Source: Conexivisphaera sp049976725
Lineage (GTDB): Archaea > Thermoproteota > Nitrososphaeria > Conexivisphaerales > Conexivisphaeraceae
NCBI GenBank assembly: GCA_049976725.1
Contig: JBMFHR010000014.1
Coordinates: 1 to 26,061 of the forward strand
Length of the DNA: 26,061 bases
Direction of reading: 5' to 3'
Shown: piece by piece, positions 1-6,427 of the stretch
Numbering within the stretch: the stretch's first letter is position 1
How the letters are laid out: every line of letters starts with the position of its first letter
Notes under the pieces: generated by a model
Databases searched by the model: none
Seen by the model: only the letters and a program-made list of their open reading frames with translations
What the model was told of the DNA's origin: nothing
Position numbers and translations under genes: made by a program

Positions 1-285
1 GGGAAGCCGCCCTCAGTACGAGAGGAACGGGGTGGCGCGGCCTCTGGTGTACCGGCTGTCCGGTAGGGCAGGGGCCGGGCAGCTAAGCCGTCTGGGATAA
101 CCCCTGAAAGCATCTAAGGGGGAAGCCCATCCCGAGACGAGGAGGCCGTCCGCGGCCGGGCTCCCGCGAGGGGGTCCGGCTGCGGTGAAGGGCTGCCGTA
201 GAAGACGGCGTTGATGGGGCGGCGGTGTAAGCCGGAAGGCCGCAAGGCCGACCGGTTCAGCCGGCCGCTCCCAATCGCCCAACAC
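1..285 (+). rRNA. 23S ribosomal RNA, 3' end (partial)
   Basis: The segment starts inside the gene. It contains the universally conserved sarcin-ricin loop sequence AGTACGAGAGGAAC at 15-28, followed by the domain VI segment with GATAACCCCTGAAAGCATCTAAG typical of all large-subunit rRNAs, here reading GGGATAACCCCTGAAAGC near 92-110. The sarcin-ricin loop is the elongation-factor binding site of the large subunit. The exact 3' end cannot be read from sequence alone; I place it at about 270-290. No 5S rRNA follows, because the convergent tRNA-synthetase gene ends at 374, so 5S is not directly linked here. Confidence 0.95.
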
Positions 286-313
286 GCCTACGAAGGGGCG
301 CGGCGCGGAGGCG

Positions 314-332
314 GCGCATAGAGCCTATGCGC
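314..332. other. 8-bp perfect hairpin between 23S rRNA and TrpRS
   Basis: The arms GCGCATAG (314-321) and CTATGCGC (325-332) are exact reverse complements separated by a 3-nt loop. The hairpin lies between the 3' ends of two convergent genes (23S rRNA on + and the TrpRS gene on -), where a transcript-end or RNA-processing structure would be expected. There is no T-tract beside it, so it does not look like a standard archaeal or bacterial terminator. Confidence 0.5.
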
Positions 333-373
333 GGTGCGGACCCTCACCCATCGCTCCGATATGGACAGGCGCG

Positions 374-1489
374 TCAGATGCCGTGCTTCCTGGACAGCAT
401 CTCCCTGGCGAGCTCGCCGTCGCGCGTGTAGAGGTGGTAAGTCTCCCTGGCGAGCTCCCTCCTCTCGCGGTGGCCCTCCAGGAACGCGTTGAGCTTCTCG
501 ATCAGTATCTCCTTCAGCTCCCCGGAGAGGAGCGCCCCGCTCACGTAGTCCTGCCTCAGCCTCTCGATCCTGGAGTCGTCCGGCTCGAAGAACATGTAGA
601 GCCACTGGAAGGCGACGTCCACGTCCGGGTTGCCGCCGTACCTCCTGTGGAGCTCCACGGTGGGCTGCCCGCCCGAGAACGCGTACTTCAGGACCTTCCT
701 GCGCACCGTGGCCGGGTCGTCCGTCAGGTAGATGGCGCTCTCCGGGCTCGAGGCGCTCATCTTTCCGGCGGGGCCGGTGAGGGGGGGCACGAACTTGCTG
801 TGTATCGCCGCCGTCTTGTAGAAGCCCAGGTCCTCGGCTATGTCGCGCTGCACCCTCCAGTAGGGGTCCTGGTCGATGGCCGCCGGTATCAGGCAGCGGC
901 GCCTCTCGAACATCGTAGGGGCTATCTGGACCGCCGGGAAGAACGCCATCCCTATGTTCGTCTCGTTCGTGAACCCGAAGACCGCCCTGACGGTGCTGAA
1001 CGTGATCTTCGAGGCTATCCTGATGACCAGCGGGTACATGTTGCCCATGTACTCGGTGTCCTGCACGATGAACGTCCTGTCCGGGTCGAAGCCGACCGCT
1101 ATTATGTCCAGCGCGTTCTCGTATGCCCACCTCCTGGTGTCCTCGAGGCTCAGTCCCCTCCTGCGCTCCAGGAACTTCTCGTCGTCCGTCAGCTGCACGT
1201 AGACGTTGGCGCGCAGCTTGTCCTGCAGCCACTTGGTGAAGTAGAACGGGATTATGTGACCCACGTGCATGGGACCGCTGGGCCCCCTCCCCGTGTACAG
1301 GAAGACGCCCCTCCCCGACTCCACGTCGTCGAGCGCGAGGTCCAGGTCCCTGTGGGAGAAGAAGATCCCCCTCCTGAGCAGGAAGTGGTCCTCGCCGAGG
1401 ATCCTCCTGAGGCGCTCGAGCAGCTGCCCCTCTATCGCGCTCGTGCCGAAGTCCCTGATCAGCCTCTGGTAGTCCACCTCGCCCTCCAC
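374..1489 (-). CDS. trpS: Tryptophanyl-tRNA synthetase, class I (body of the gene)
   Basis: Charges tRNA-Trp with tryptophan in the cytoplasm. Class I signatures are present: the HIGH-type motif as GPSGPMHVGH and the KMSKS-type motif as GKMSASSPES, with the archaeal/eukaryotic-type layout. The only in-frame start codon at the 5' end is the GTG at 1489. This is almost certainly not the true start, because the same frame continues upstream with FEVTPWS directly joined to VEGEVDY, and TPW(E/S)VEG is a conserved N-terminal motif of archaeal TrpRS. No ATG, GTG or TTG exists in that frame further upstream. The promoter-positioned ATG at 1568 is out of frame by one base (see the separate entry and finding). 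The gene ends with TGA at 374, convergent to the 23S rRNA. Confidence 0.93.
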   Translation of the reverse strand: MEGEVDYQRLIRDFGTSAIEGQLLERLRRILGEDHFLLRRGIFFSHRDLDLALDDVESGRGVFLYTGRGPSGPMHVGHIIPFYFTKWLQDKLRANVYVQLTDDEKFLERRRGLSLEDTRRWAYENALDIIAVGFDPDRTFIVQDTEYMGNMYPLVIRIASKITFSTVRAVFGFTNETNIGMAFFPAVQIAPTMFERRRCLIPAAIDQDPYWRVQRDIAEDLGFYKTAAIHSKFVPPLTGPAGKMSASSPESAIYLTDDPATVRRKVLKYAFSGGQPTVELHRRYGGNPDVDVAFQWLYMFFEPDDSRIERLRQDYVSGALLSGELKEILIEKLNAFLEGHRERRELARETYHLYTRDGELAREMLSRKHGI

Positions 1490-1568
1490 GGACCAGGGCG
1501 TTACCTCGAAGCTCTTCCCGCCCTCGGGGCTCGGCTCGGTCTCCCGGTCGCCAAAGGCGATCGACCAT
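1490..1568 (-). other. trpS: TrpRS N-terminal extension with out-of-frame ATG
   Basis: The ATG at 1568-1566 sits about 28 nt downstream of the TATA box, exactly where leaderless genes in this window start. Its frame is one base off the TrpRS frame. Reading from it gives ATG GTC GAT CGC CTT TGG C; skipping one T after CTT continues as GGC GAC CGG in the TrpRS frame and leads to the conserved FEVTPWSVEG. The result would be a protein of about 397 residues. The cause may be a one-base assembly error or a real +1 frameshift; sequence alone cannot decide. Confidence 0.5.
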
Positions 1569-1593
1569 TTCGCGCCTCGGCCGCGCCTCCTGG

Positions 1594-1600
1594 ATAAAAG
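1594..1600 (-). promoter_or_regulatory. TATA box of trpS
   Basis: The minus strand reads CTTTTAT here, centred about 28 nt upstream of the ATG at 1568. This spacing predicts a leaderless transcript beginning at or next to that ATG rather than at the in-frame GTG at 1489. Confidence 0.6.
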
Positions 1601-1607
1601 TGTTCCG

Positions 1608-1820
1608 CTACCTGACGTGCATGGTGAGCAGTATCATCACTATGAAGACGACGGCCACGACCCCCATGTAGACCGCGAACATGGTGGTGGACCTGCGCTG
1701 CTCCCTGCGGTCCTTCTCCATGCACTCCCTTGAGCAGTAGACCTGCCCCAGCGGCACGGGCCTGCCGCAGACCTTGCAGTGCGTGTGCGGGGGGACGTTG
1801 AACTCCTCCTTCCTCGGCAC
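1608..1820 (-). CDS. Small zinc-ribbon membrane protein (DUF2116-like)
   Basis: A 70-residue protein. The N-terminal half carries a four-cysteine treble-clef/ribbon, C15-x2-C18 and C29-x3-C33, within HCKVCGRPVPLGQVYCSREC. After a short charged stretch rich in Lys/Arg, residues about 47-67 form one hydrophobic helix, so it is probably anchored in the membrane with the zinc ribbon in the cytoplasm. This matches the archaeal DUF2116 family, whose role is unknown to me. The GTG start at 1820 is chosen because a TATA box lies 25 nt upstream; the same frame stays open far upstream, but that part is antiframe to UMP kinase. It lies just downstream of the UMP kinase gene and has its own promoter. Confidence 0.8.
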   Translation of the reverse strand: MPRKEEFNVPPHTHCKVCGRPVPLGQVYCSRECMEKDRREQRRSTTMFAVYMGVVAVVFIVMILLTMHVR

Positions 1821-1842
1821 GCGGGGGTTTGGCTGGCCGCCA

Positions 1843-1848
1843 CTTAAA
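1843..1848 (-). promoter_or_regulatory. TATA box of the DUF2116-like gene, overlapping the pyrH stop
   Basis: TTTAAG on the minus strand, centred about 25 nt upstream of the GTG start at 1820. It contains the TAA stop codon (1846-1844) of the preceding UMP kinase gene. Confidence 0.6.
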
Positions 1849-2548
1849 TCCCTTGGCCGCCTCGTTCGTCGTACGTTATGCGCGTGCCGACCGCCTCGCC
1901 CCTGAGCGCGTCGAGTATCCTCTCGTAGCTGGTGACCACCGCCGGTATCCTGGACCTCTCGAGTATCCTCAGCGAGACGTGGTCCAGGAGCTCGTACGTT
2001 CCGGCCCTGTGCTCCGAGTCGCTGAGCAGGCGCACCAGCTCGCGCACCCCCACTGCTTCGAGGCGCACCGCTTTCGGGTTCTTCCTCGGGTCCTCGGTGT
2101 AGACGCCGTCCACGTCGGTCGCGTTCACCAGCATCACGGCCCCCAGGCTCTCGGCGGCCAGCGCGGCCACCGCGTTCGTGCTCTGCCCCGGCTGGAGCCC
2201 CCCCATGATTATGACGTCCCTGTTGGAGGCGCTGGCCGCCAGGAGCTCCTCCAGCGTCCGGGGCACCGACGGGTAGGCGGCCGCGCCCAGAGCTGCCACC
2301 AGGAGCTCGGCGTTCGCCCTCGTTATCAGTATCCCGAGCTCGTCGAGCGCCGCCTCGCTCGCCCCGAGCTCCCTCGCCGCCCTTATGTAGAGCCTCGCGA
2401 TGCTGCCGCCGCCCGCGACGGCGACGACGCGCAGCCCGAGCTCCCTCGCCGCCCTCAGCTGCTCGGCCACGCGCCTGACGGTCTCGCTCCCCCTGCCCTG
2501 CAGGTCGAACACGGCCCCGCTGACCTTCACGACCGCGAAGCGATCCAA
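1844..2548 (-). CDS. pyrH: Uridylate kinase (UMP kinase), archaeal type
   Basis: A 234-residue amino-acid-kinase-fold protein that phosphorylates UMP to UDP in pyrimidine nucleotide synthesis. Supporting motifs are the N-terminal phosphate-binding strand VVKVSGAVF, the glycine-rich AVAGGGSIARLYI, GGLQPGQSTNAVAA, and the nucleotide-binding NATDVDGVYTEDPRKNPKA. This combination and the short length are typical of archaeal PyrH rather than aspartokinase or glutamate kinase. The start is TTG at 2548, with a TTTAA box about 33 nt upstream. It is transcribed in the same direction as, and immediately after, the Fe-S/molybdopterin oxidoreductase genes, but its own promoter suggests it is not obligatorily part of that operon. 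Confidence 0.9.
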   Translation of the reverse strand: MDRFAVVKVSGAVFDLQGRGSETVRRVAEQLRAARELGLRVVAVAGGGSIARLYIRAARELGASEAALDELGILITRANAELLVAALGAAAYPSVPRTLEELLAASASNRDVIIMGGLQPGQSTNAVAALAAESLGAVMLVNATDVDGVYTEDPRKNPKAVRLEAVGVRELVRLLSDSEHRAGTYELLDHVSLRILERSRIPAVVTSYERILDALRGEAVGTRITYDERGGQGI

Positions 2549-5190
2549 CGGCCGCGGGCGATTCGCTCCCGCTCGGCGTTAAAGCGTTTCGGCCCTCGAT
2601 CGGGAGGAATTCCCTGGGCAGCAGGGACGCCGGATCTGGCATCTCCAGGTCCCCCGGGATCCTCCCCACCGCGTAGGCCCCCGGCGTTCCCGGGGCCCTG
2701 GGGAGGGGCCTGGCGAGGCCCCCCGCCACGAGCCGGCCCAGCGGCGAGGAGGGATCGTCCACCTCGCCGTACGCGAGGGCCCTCGTGGGGCACGCCCTCA
2801 CGCACGGCGGCGCCCGCCCCTCCGGGCCGCACGGCGGCTCCTCCCTCACCTGCGTGCACAGATAGGGCACCCACACGGAGCGCTCCTCCGACCTGGAGTT
2901 CAGCTCCAGGACGAGCGCCCACGCGCCCTCCCCGCGTTCGTGGTTCCAGGCCCTGCACGCCAGCGCGCAGGCATGGCAGCCCACGCACCTGTCCAAGTCG
3001 ACGAGGAACCCCCTCAACTCGGCGCGCCCTCCTCACGTCGCACACGTAGCTGTAGTCGGGGTAGCCGGAGATGGGATCCAGGACCCTGGGCAGCACCGCG
3101 TTCACGTCCGCGTTCGGCACATCGGTCCACCCCGGGTACATCCCCACGACGCCGCGCCTCATCGTGTACGTGAGGTGCGCGCGGGCCACGACGCTGCCGC
3201 GGGGCGTCACCACCAGGACCTCGTCGCCCTCCCCTATCCCCCGTGGCTCCGCGTCCGCCGGGTTCACGTCGACCGTGGGGCCGGGCCTCAGGTCCCTGAC
3301 CCAGCTGGACTCCTTGTGCCTCCCCGTCGTGTACAGGGGATCCCTCAGGGCGGTCATCAGGACAAGCGGGTAATCGCCCGTGGGCCCGAAGGCGGGCCCC
3401 CTGTACACTGGGAGCGGGTCGAACCCGTGCCTCTCCAGGACCGTGGACCAGGCCTCCACCTTCCCGGTGGGCGTGGGGAACCCGGGCCTCCCGTCCCTCC
3501 TGAGCAATCCCCTCTCGTACTTGCGGTGGACCTCCTCCCTCGGGCCGAAGTCGATGATGCCGGCCCCGGCCGCGATTGGGCGCGCGCCCCCGTGTACCCC
3601 GGACCTCCAGGTCCCCGCCCAGCCCAGGATCCACTCAGCCGCCCTCCTCGCGTCGCCTCCCCAGAACTGGTCCCCGAGCCCGAGCCTCAGCGCGAGCTCG
3701 AACACTATCTCCCAGTCCGGCCTCGCCTCGCCGCGGGGCTCCACCGCGCGCTGCCTGAGGTATACCCTACCGCCCGACCAGTAGAAGGGCTCCTCCCTCT
3801 CGTACGTCGTGGCGGCCGGGAGCAGGACGTCCACTAGGTCGTGCGTGAGAGGCCTGTAGGTGTGGTCGACCGCGACCGAGAACTCGAGCTTCCCGATAGC
3901 CTCCCTGTACCTCTCGCGGTCCGGCCACGCGGCGGCGTTCAGCCCGAAGAAGATCGCCGCCCTTATCCTGCCCTCCTCCACGTACTCGGGGAGGAAGTTC
4001 GCCTGGATCTCCGTCGGTATCAGCTCCGCCCACACGGGCGCCCTGTCGAGGTCCGCCCTCCTGCCCCGCATCCCGAGCCTCCTGCCGAGGAGCACGAAGT
4101 CGGCCGAGAGGAAGTCCTCGGGCCCCAGCACCTCGTCGCCCGCCGTCGTGTAGGGGAGCAGGGGATCCGTGGGTATCACCAGTCCCCCGGGCACGTCCAG
4201 GTTGCCCGCCAGCGCCGCCAGGAGGAGGATCGCCCTGTAGGACTGCGTGCCGTTGACCGACTGCTGGGGGGCGGCTATCCCCAGGTAGACGCTGCCGGGC
4301 CTGTTCCCCGCGTAGAGCCTGGTCGCCCTGACCAGGTCCTCGGCCGGCACGCCCGTCAGCTCCTCCACCCTCTCCGGCGTGAACCTGGAGGCGTAGCCGC
4401 GCAGCTCCTCGAGCCCGTGCACCCACCTCCCGGCGAATTCGCGGTCGTAGAGCCCCTCCTCGAACATCACGTTCATCATGCCGAGCGCCAGGGCCCCGTC
4501 CGTCCCCGGCATCGGCCTCAGGTGGACGTCGGCGAGCTTGTCCGCGGTGGGCGTCCTCCTGGGGTCGACGACCACGAACCTGGTCCCGCGCGCCCTGAGC
4601 CCAAGCAGCCTGGCCATCATGTAGGGCTTGCTCGCGGCGGGGTTCGCGCCCCACACGAGGAGCGACCTCGCCCCACGGATTGAGGTGTACGCCGGCACTA
4701 TCACGCCGAACGTGAGGAGCGACGCCAGCACGTGCAGCTTGTAGCACAGGGAGTCCTCGGTCGCGTAGTTCGCGGAGCCGAACGCGGTGGCGAGCCTCAT
4801 GAGCGGGAGGCGGACCTCCTTCGGGTTTCCCGCGTAGAAGAGCACGGAGTCCGGGCCGTACCTATCGCGTATCTCCAGGAGCCTCCTGGCCACCATGTCC
4901 AGGGCCTCATCCCACGGGACCGCCCTCCAGCCCGGGTCCCCCGAGCCCTTGCCCGAGGTCCTCACGAGGGGCCGAAGGATCCTGCGTGGGCCGTAGTGCT
5001 CCTGGAGCGAGGCGTACGCCTTGGCGCAGGGAGGGTTGTTCGGGTGATCCCTCCACCCCTCCACCCAGACCACGCGCCCCTCCCTCACGTGGGCCTCGAG
5101 CCCGCAGAACGGTATCTGGTTGCACGCGTCGCAGAACGTGTGGACCGCGCGCTCGGCGCCGCCCGCAAAGTTTAAACTCTTGTTCCTCAT
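2527..5190 (-). CDS. Molybdopterin-dependent oxidoreductase, catalytic subunit (DMSO reductase superfamily)
   Basis: The catalytic subunit carries an N-terminal 4Fe-4S site C20-x2-C23-x5-C29-x25-C55, followed by the bis-molybdopterin-guanine-dinucleotide fold. VVDPRRTPTADKLADVHLRPMPGTD and NALPxV-like C-terminal segments fit the superfamily. The likely Mo/W ligand is Cys149 in ATEDSLCYKL, which resembles the acetylene hydratase/thiosulfate reductase-like branch. The true substrate cannot be read from sequence. The start is the ATG at 5190 (MRNKSLNFAGG); no twin-arginine signal precedes the cluster, so the enzyme is probably cytoplasmic. Family-like sequence ends at about 3022 (DPISGYPDYSYVCDVRRAR, about 723 residues). 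The frame then runs without a stop through the Fe-S gene to 2527, which would add about 164 low-complexity residues. It is divergent from the transporter at 5204. Confidence 0.9.
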   Translation of the reverse strand: MRNKSLNFAGGAERAVHTFCDACNQIPFCGLEAHVREGRVVWVEGWRDHPNNPPCAKAYASLQEHYGPRRILRPLVRTSGKGSGDPGWRAVPWDEALDMVARRLLEIRDRYGPDSVLFYAGNPKEVRLPLMRLATAFGSANYATEDSLCYKLHVLASLLTFGVIVPAYTSIRGARSLLVWGANPAASKPYMMARLLGLRARGTRFVVVDPRRTPTADKLADVHLRPMPGTDGALALGMMNVMFEEGLYDREFAGRWVHGLEELRGYASRFTPERVEELTGVPAEDLVRATRLYAGNRPGSVYLGIAAPQQSVNGTQSYRAILLLAALAGNLDVPGGLVIPTDPLLPYTTAGDEVLGPEDFLSADFVLLGRRLGMRGRRADLDRAPVWAELIPTEIQANFLPEYVEEGRIRAAIFFGLNAAAWPDRERYREAIGKLEFSVAVDHTYRPLTHDLVDVLLPAATTYEREEPFYWSGGRVYLRQRAVEPRGEARPDWEIVFELALRLGLGDQFWGGDARRAAEWILGWAGTWRSGVHGGARPIAAGAGIIDFGPREEVHRKYERGLLRRDGRPGFPTPTGKVEAWSTVLERHGFDPLPVYRGPAFGPTGDYPLVLMTALRDPLYTTGRHKESSWVRDLRPGPTVDVNPADAEPRGIGEGDEVLVVTPRGSVVARAHLTYTMRRGVVGMYPGWTDVPNADVNAVLPRVLDPISGYPDYSYVCDVRRARRVEGVPRRLGQVRGLPCLRAGVQGLEPRTRGGRVGARPGAELQVGGALRVGALSVHAGEGGAAVRPGGAGAAVREGVPHEGPRVRRGGRSLLAAGPARGGGPRQAPPQGPGNAGGLRGGEDPGGPGDARSGVPAAQGIPPDRGPKRFNAERERIARGRWIASRS
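2579..2583 (-). promoter_or_regulatory. Probable TATA box of pyrH
   Basis: TTTAA on the minus strand, centred about 33 nt before the TTG start of pyrH. This would give a leader of only a few nucleotides. Confidence 0.45.
2579..3017 (-). CDS. Small ferredoxin-like Fe-S subunit of the molybdopterin oxidoreductase
   Basis: Electron-transfer subunit presumed to partner the catalytic gene immediately upstream. From the TTG at 3017 the protein begins MRGFLVDLDRCVGCHACALAC: C11-x2-C14-x2-C17-x3-C21, a standard 4Fe-4S motif. A second group follows: C54, C63, C72, C76, ending PPCVRACPTRALAYGEVDD. Eight cysteines can bind two 4Fe-4S clusters; relatives of this family usually carry four clusters, so this is a compact version. 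The position where a CxxC would be expected reads CTQV. The family-like sequence ends near residue 142 (LPREFLPIEG). The frame has no stop there and stays open to 1608, through pyrH in another frame. The lower boundary given is my estimate, set at the nearest TAA, which lies in a different frame. Confidence 0.7.
5171..5176 (+). promoter_or_regulatory. TATA box of the MFS transporter gene
   Basis: TTTAAA, centred about 30 nt upstream of the ATG at 5204. It lies inside the first codons of the divergent oxidoreductase gene, so this promoter is embedded in coding sequence. Confidence 0.6.
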
Positions 5191-5203
5191 TGTGTGTGGT
5201 GCT

Positions 5204-6400
5204 ATGGGAACAATTGTTCCCAATAAGTCTGTCCGGGTCCCCAGGAGGCGCCTCATCCTGGCCAGCGGTATAGGGTGGATGTTCGACGCGATGGACGTGC
5301 TCCTGCTGTCCTACCTGCTGGCTTTCCTCCTCGTCCACTACCACTGGCTGCGCATCGACGTGGCCCGCGTGATGCTGGCCAACAACCTGGGGTTGCTCGT
5401 GGGCGCGATCCTCTTCGGCAGGCTGGCGGACTCCTTCGGGAGGAGGAGGGCCTTCACAACGACCTTGGTCCTCTACAGCGCGCTCGCGGCCGCGATGGGC
5501 TTCTTCACGTCGCCGCTGCCGCTGATGGCGGTCAGGTTCCTGATGGGGCTCGGGCTCGGGGGAGAGCTCCCGGTCGTCTCCACCCTTGTCTCGGAGCTCT
5601 CCGAACCCAGGGAGAGGGGCGCGAACGTCGTGCTCCTCGAGAGCTTCTGGTCCTACGGCACGATAGCTGCGGGCGTGCTGGCCTCCTTCGTCCTACCCAT
5701 CGTGGGCTACTCGGTGCTCATGTGGGCGCTGGCCGCCACTGCGCTCTACGCGGTTTACCTGAGGCGCGCGATACCGGAGCCCCCGCGCCCGGGCGGGGTG
5801 CGCCCCTCCTTCAGGGCGATGCTCGGCTCCGAGCGCCGGAGGCTCCTCCCGGCCTGGCTCATGTGGTTCGCTCTGGCCTTCGGCTACTACGGCTTCTCCC
5901 TCTGGGTCCCCTCGGTCCTCGTCGGTCGGGGCTTCTCCCTGGCATCATCCTTCGACTACTTCCTGCTCATGACGCTCCTCCAGGTGCCCGGCTACTTCAG
6001 CGCCGCGTACCTCGTGGAGAGGGTGGGCAGGAGGGCCACCTTCCTCTCCTACATGCTGGTCTCCGCCGCGTCCGCGATCGGCTTCGCGCTGGCCCCCTCG
6101 GCGGCATGGCTCCTGGCGTCGGGCGGCGCGCTCCAGTTCTTCAACCTCGGCGCCTGGGGCGTGATCTACGCGTACACCCCCGAGCTCTTCCGCCAGGAGC
6201 ACAGGGCCTCCGCCGCCGGGTCCTGCACGTCTATGGCCAGGGTGGGGATGATAATCGGCCCCTACGTGCCGGCGCTGCTGGAGTTCAGCTCCGCCCTCTG
6301 GGCGTTCGCCGCCCTCTGGGTGGCGGGCGCGCTTGCGGTCCTCGCCCTCCCGGAGACCCGCCCGGGCCGACGGACCCGGGCCTTGTTGCGCAAGGGATAA
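5204..6400 (+). CDS. Major facilitator superfamily transporter (sugar/aromatic-acid type)
   Basis: A 398-residue integral membrane protein with about 12 hydrophobic segments. The MFS motif A between TM2 and TM3 is clear at residues 72-82 (GRLADSFGRRR), and a second copy occurs in the second half as VERVGRRATF. The acidic FDAMD (28-31) in TM1 and the conserved GxGGELP in TM4 fit the metabolite:H+ symporter branch that includes aromatic-acid and sugar-type carriers. The substrate is unknown. The ATG at 5204 is preferred over an upstream start (5120) because the TATA box lies 30 nt before it. It shares a 13-bp divergent promoter gap with the molybdopterin oxidoreductase, which suggests it imports the substrate or exports the product of that enzyme. 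The TAA stop (6398-6400) is part of the aRF1 TATA box. Confidence 0.88.
   Translation: MGTIVPNKSVRVPRRRLILASGIGWMFDAMDVLLLSYLLAFLLVHYHWLRIDVARVMLANNLGLLVGAILFGRLADSFGRRRAFTTTLVLYSALAAAMGFFTSPLPLMAVRFLMGLGLGGELPVVSTLVSELSEPRERGANVVLLESFWSYGTIAAGVLASFVLPIVGYSVLMWALAATALYAVYLRRAIPEPPRPGGVRPSFRAMLGSERRRLLPAWLMWFALAFGYYGFSLWVPSVLVGRGFSLASSFDYFLLMTLLQVPGYFSAAYLVERVGRRATFLSYMLVSAASAIGFALAPSAAWLLASGGALQFFNLGAWGVIYAYTPELFRQEHRASAAGSCTSMARVGMIIGPYVPALLEFSSALWAFAALWVAGALAVLALPETRPGRRTRALLRKG
5205..5222. promoter_or_regulatory. 18-bp perfect palindrome, candidate operator of the divergent MFS/oxidoreductase promoters
   Basis: TGGGAACAATTGTTCCCA is a perfect inverted repeat. It begins at the second base of the transporter start codon and lies 15-32 bp upstream of the oxidoreductase start. 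A dimeric regulator bound here could control both promoters at once: it would cover the first transcribed bases of the transporter and the promoter region of the oxidoreductase. No regulator gene is adjacent. Confidence 0.5.
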
Positions 6401-6404
6401 AAAT
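6397..6404 (+). promoter_or_regulatory. TATA box of the aRF1 gene, overlapping the MFS stop codon
   Basis: ATAAAAAT, centred about 27 nt upstream of the TTG start at 6428. The TAA stop of the transporter gene (6398-6400) lies inside it. Confidence 0.65.
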
Positions 6405-6427
6405 GGCGGGACTCCCAGCAGCGCGGG

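Noticed and set aside
383..1597. Long open frames opposite or in shadow of real genes, e.g. 404 codons on the + strand over trpS
   Set aside because: They lie fully on a well-supported gene, are rich in Arg/Gly/Pro/Val typical of GC-rich shadow frames, and show no family motif. The same applies to the 757-codon frame over the transporter/aRF1 genes and the 800- and 604-codon antisense frames over valS and nrdJ.
2589..3021. The idea that CGA acts as a stop codon, since CGA occurs at the expected ends of the oxidoreductase, Fe-S and KsgA genes
   Set aside because: Dph6 has no CGA at its end, and CGA is used as an ordinary Arg codon inside genes, for example in aRF1 (LYRCDD and KGRGTE). Normal TAA, TAG and TGA stops are used elsewhere in the window.
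5120..5203. Upstream ATG at 5120 as the start of the MFS transporter
   Set aside because: It would place the TATA box and the divergent oxidoreductase start inside the gene; the ATG at 5204 fits the promoter and the usual N-terminus.
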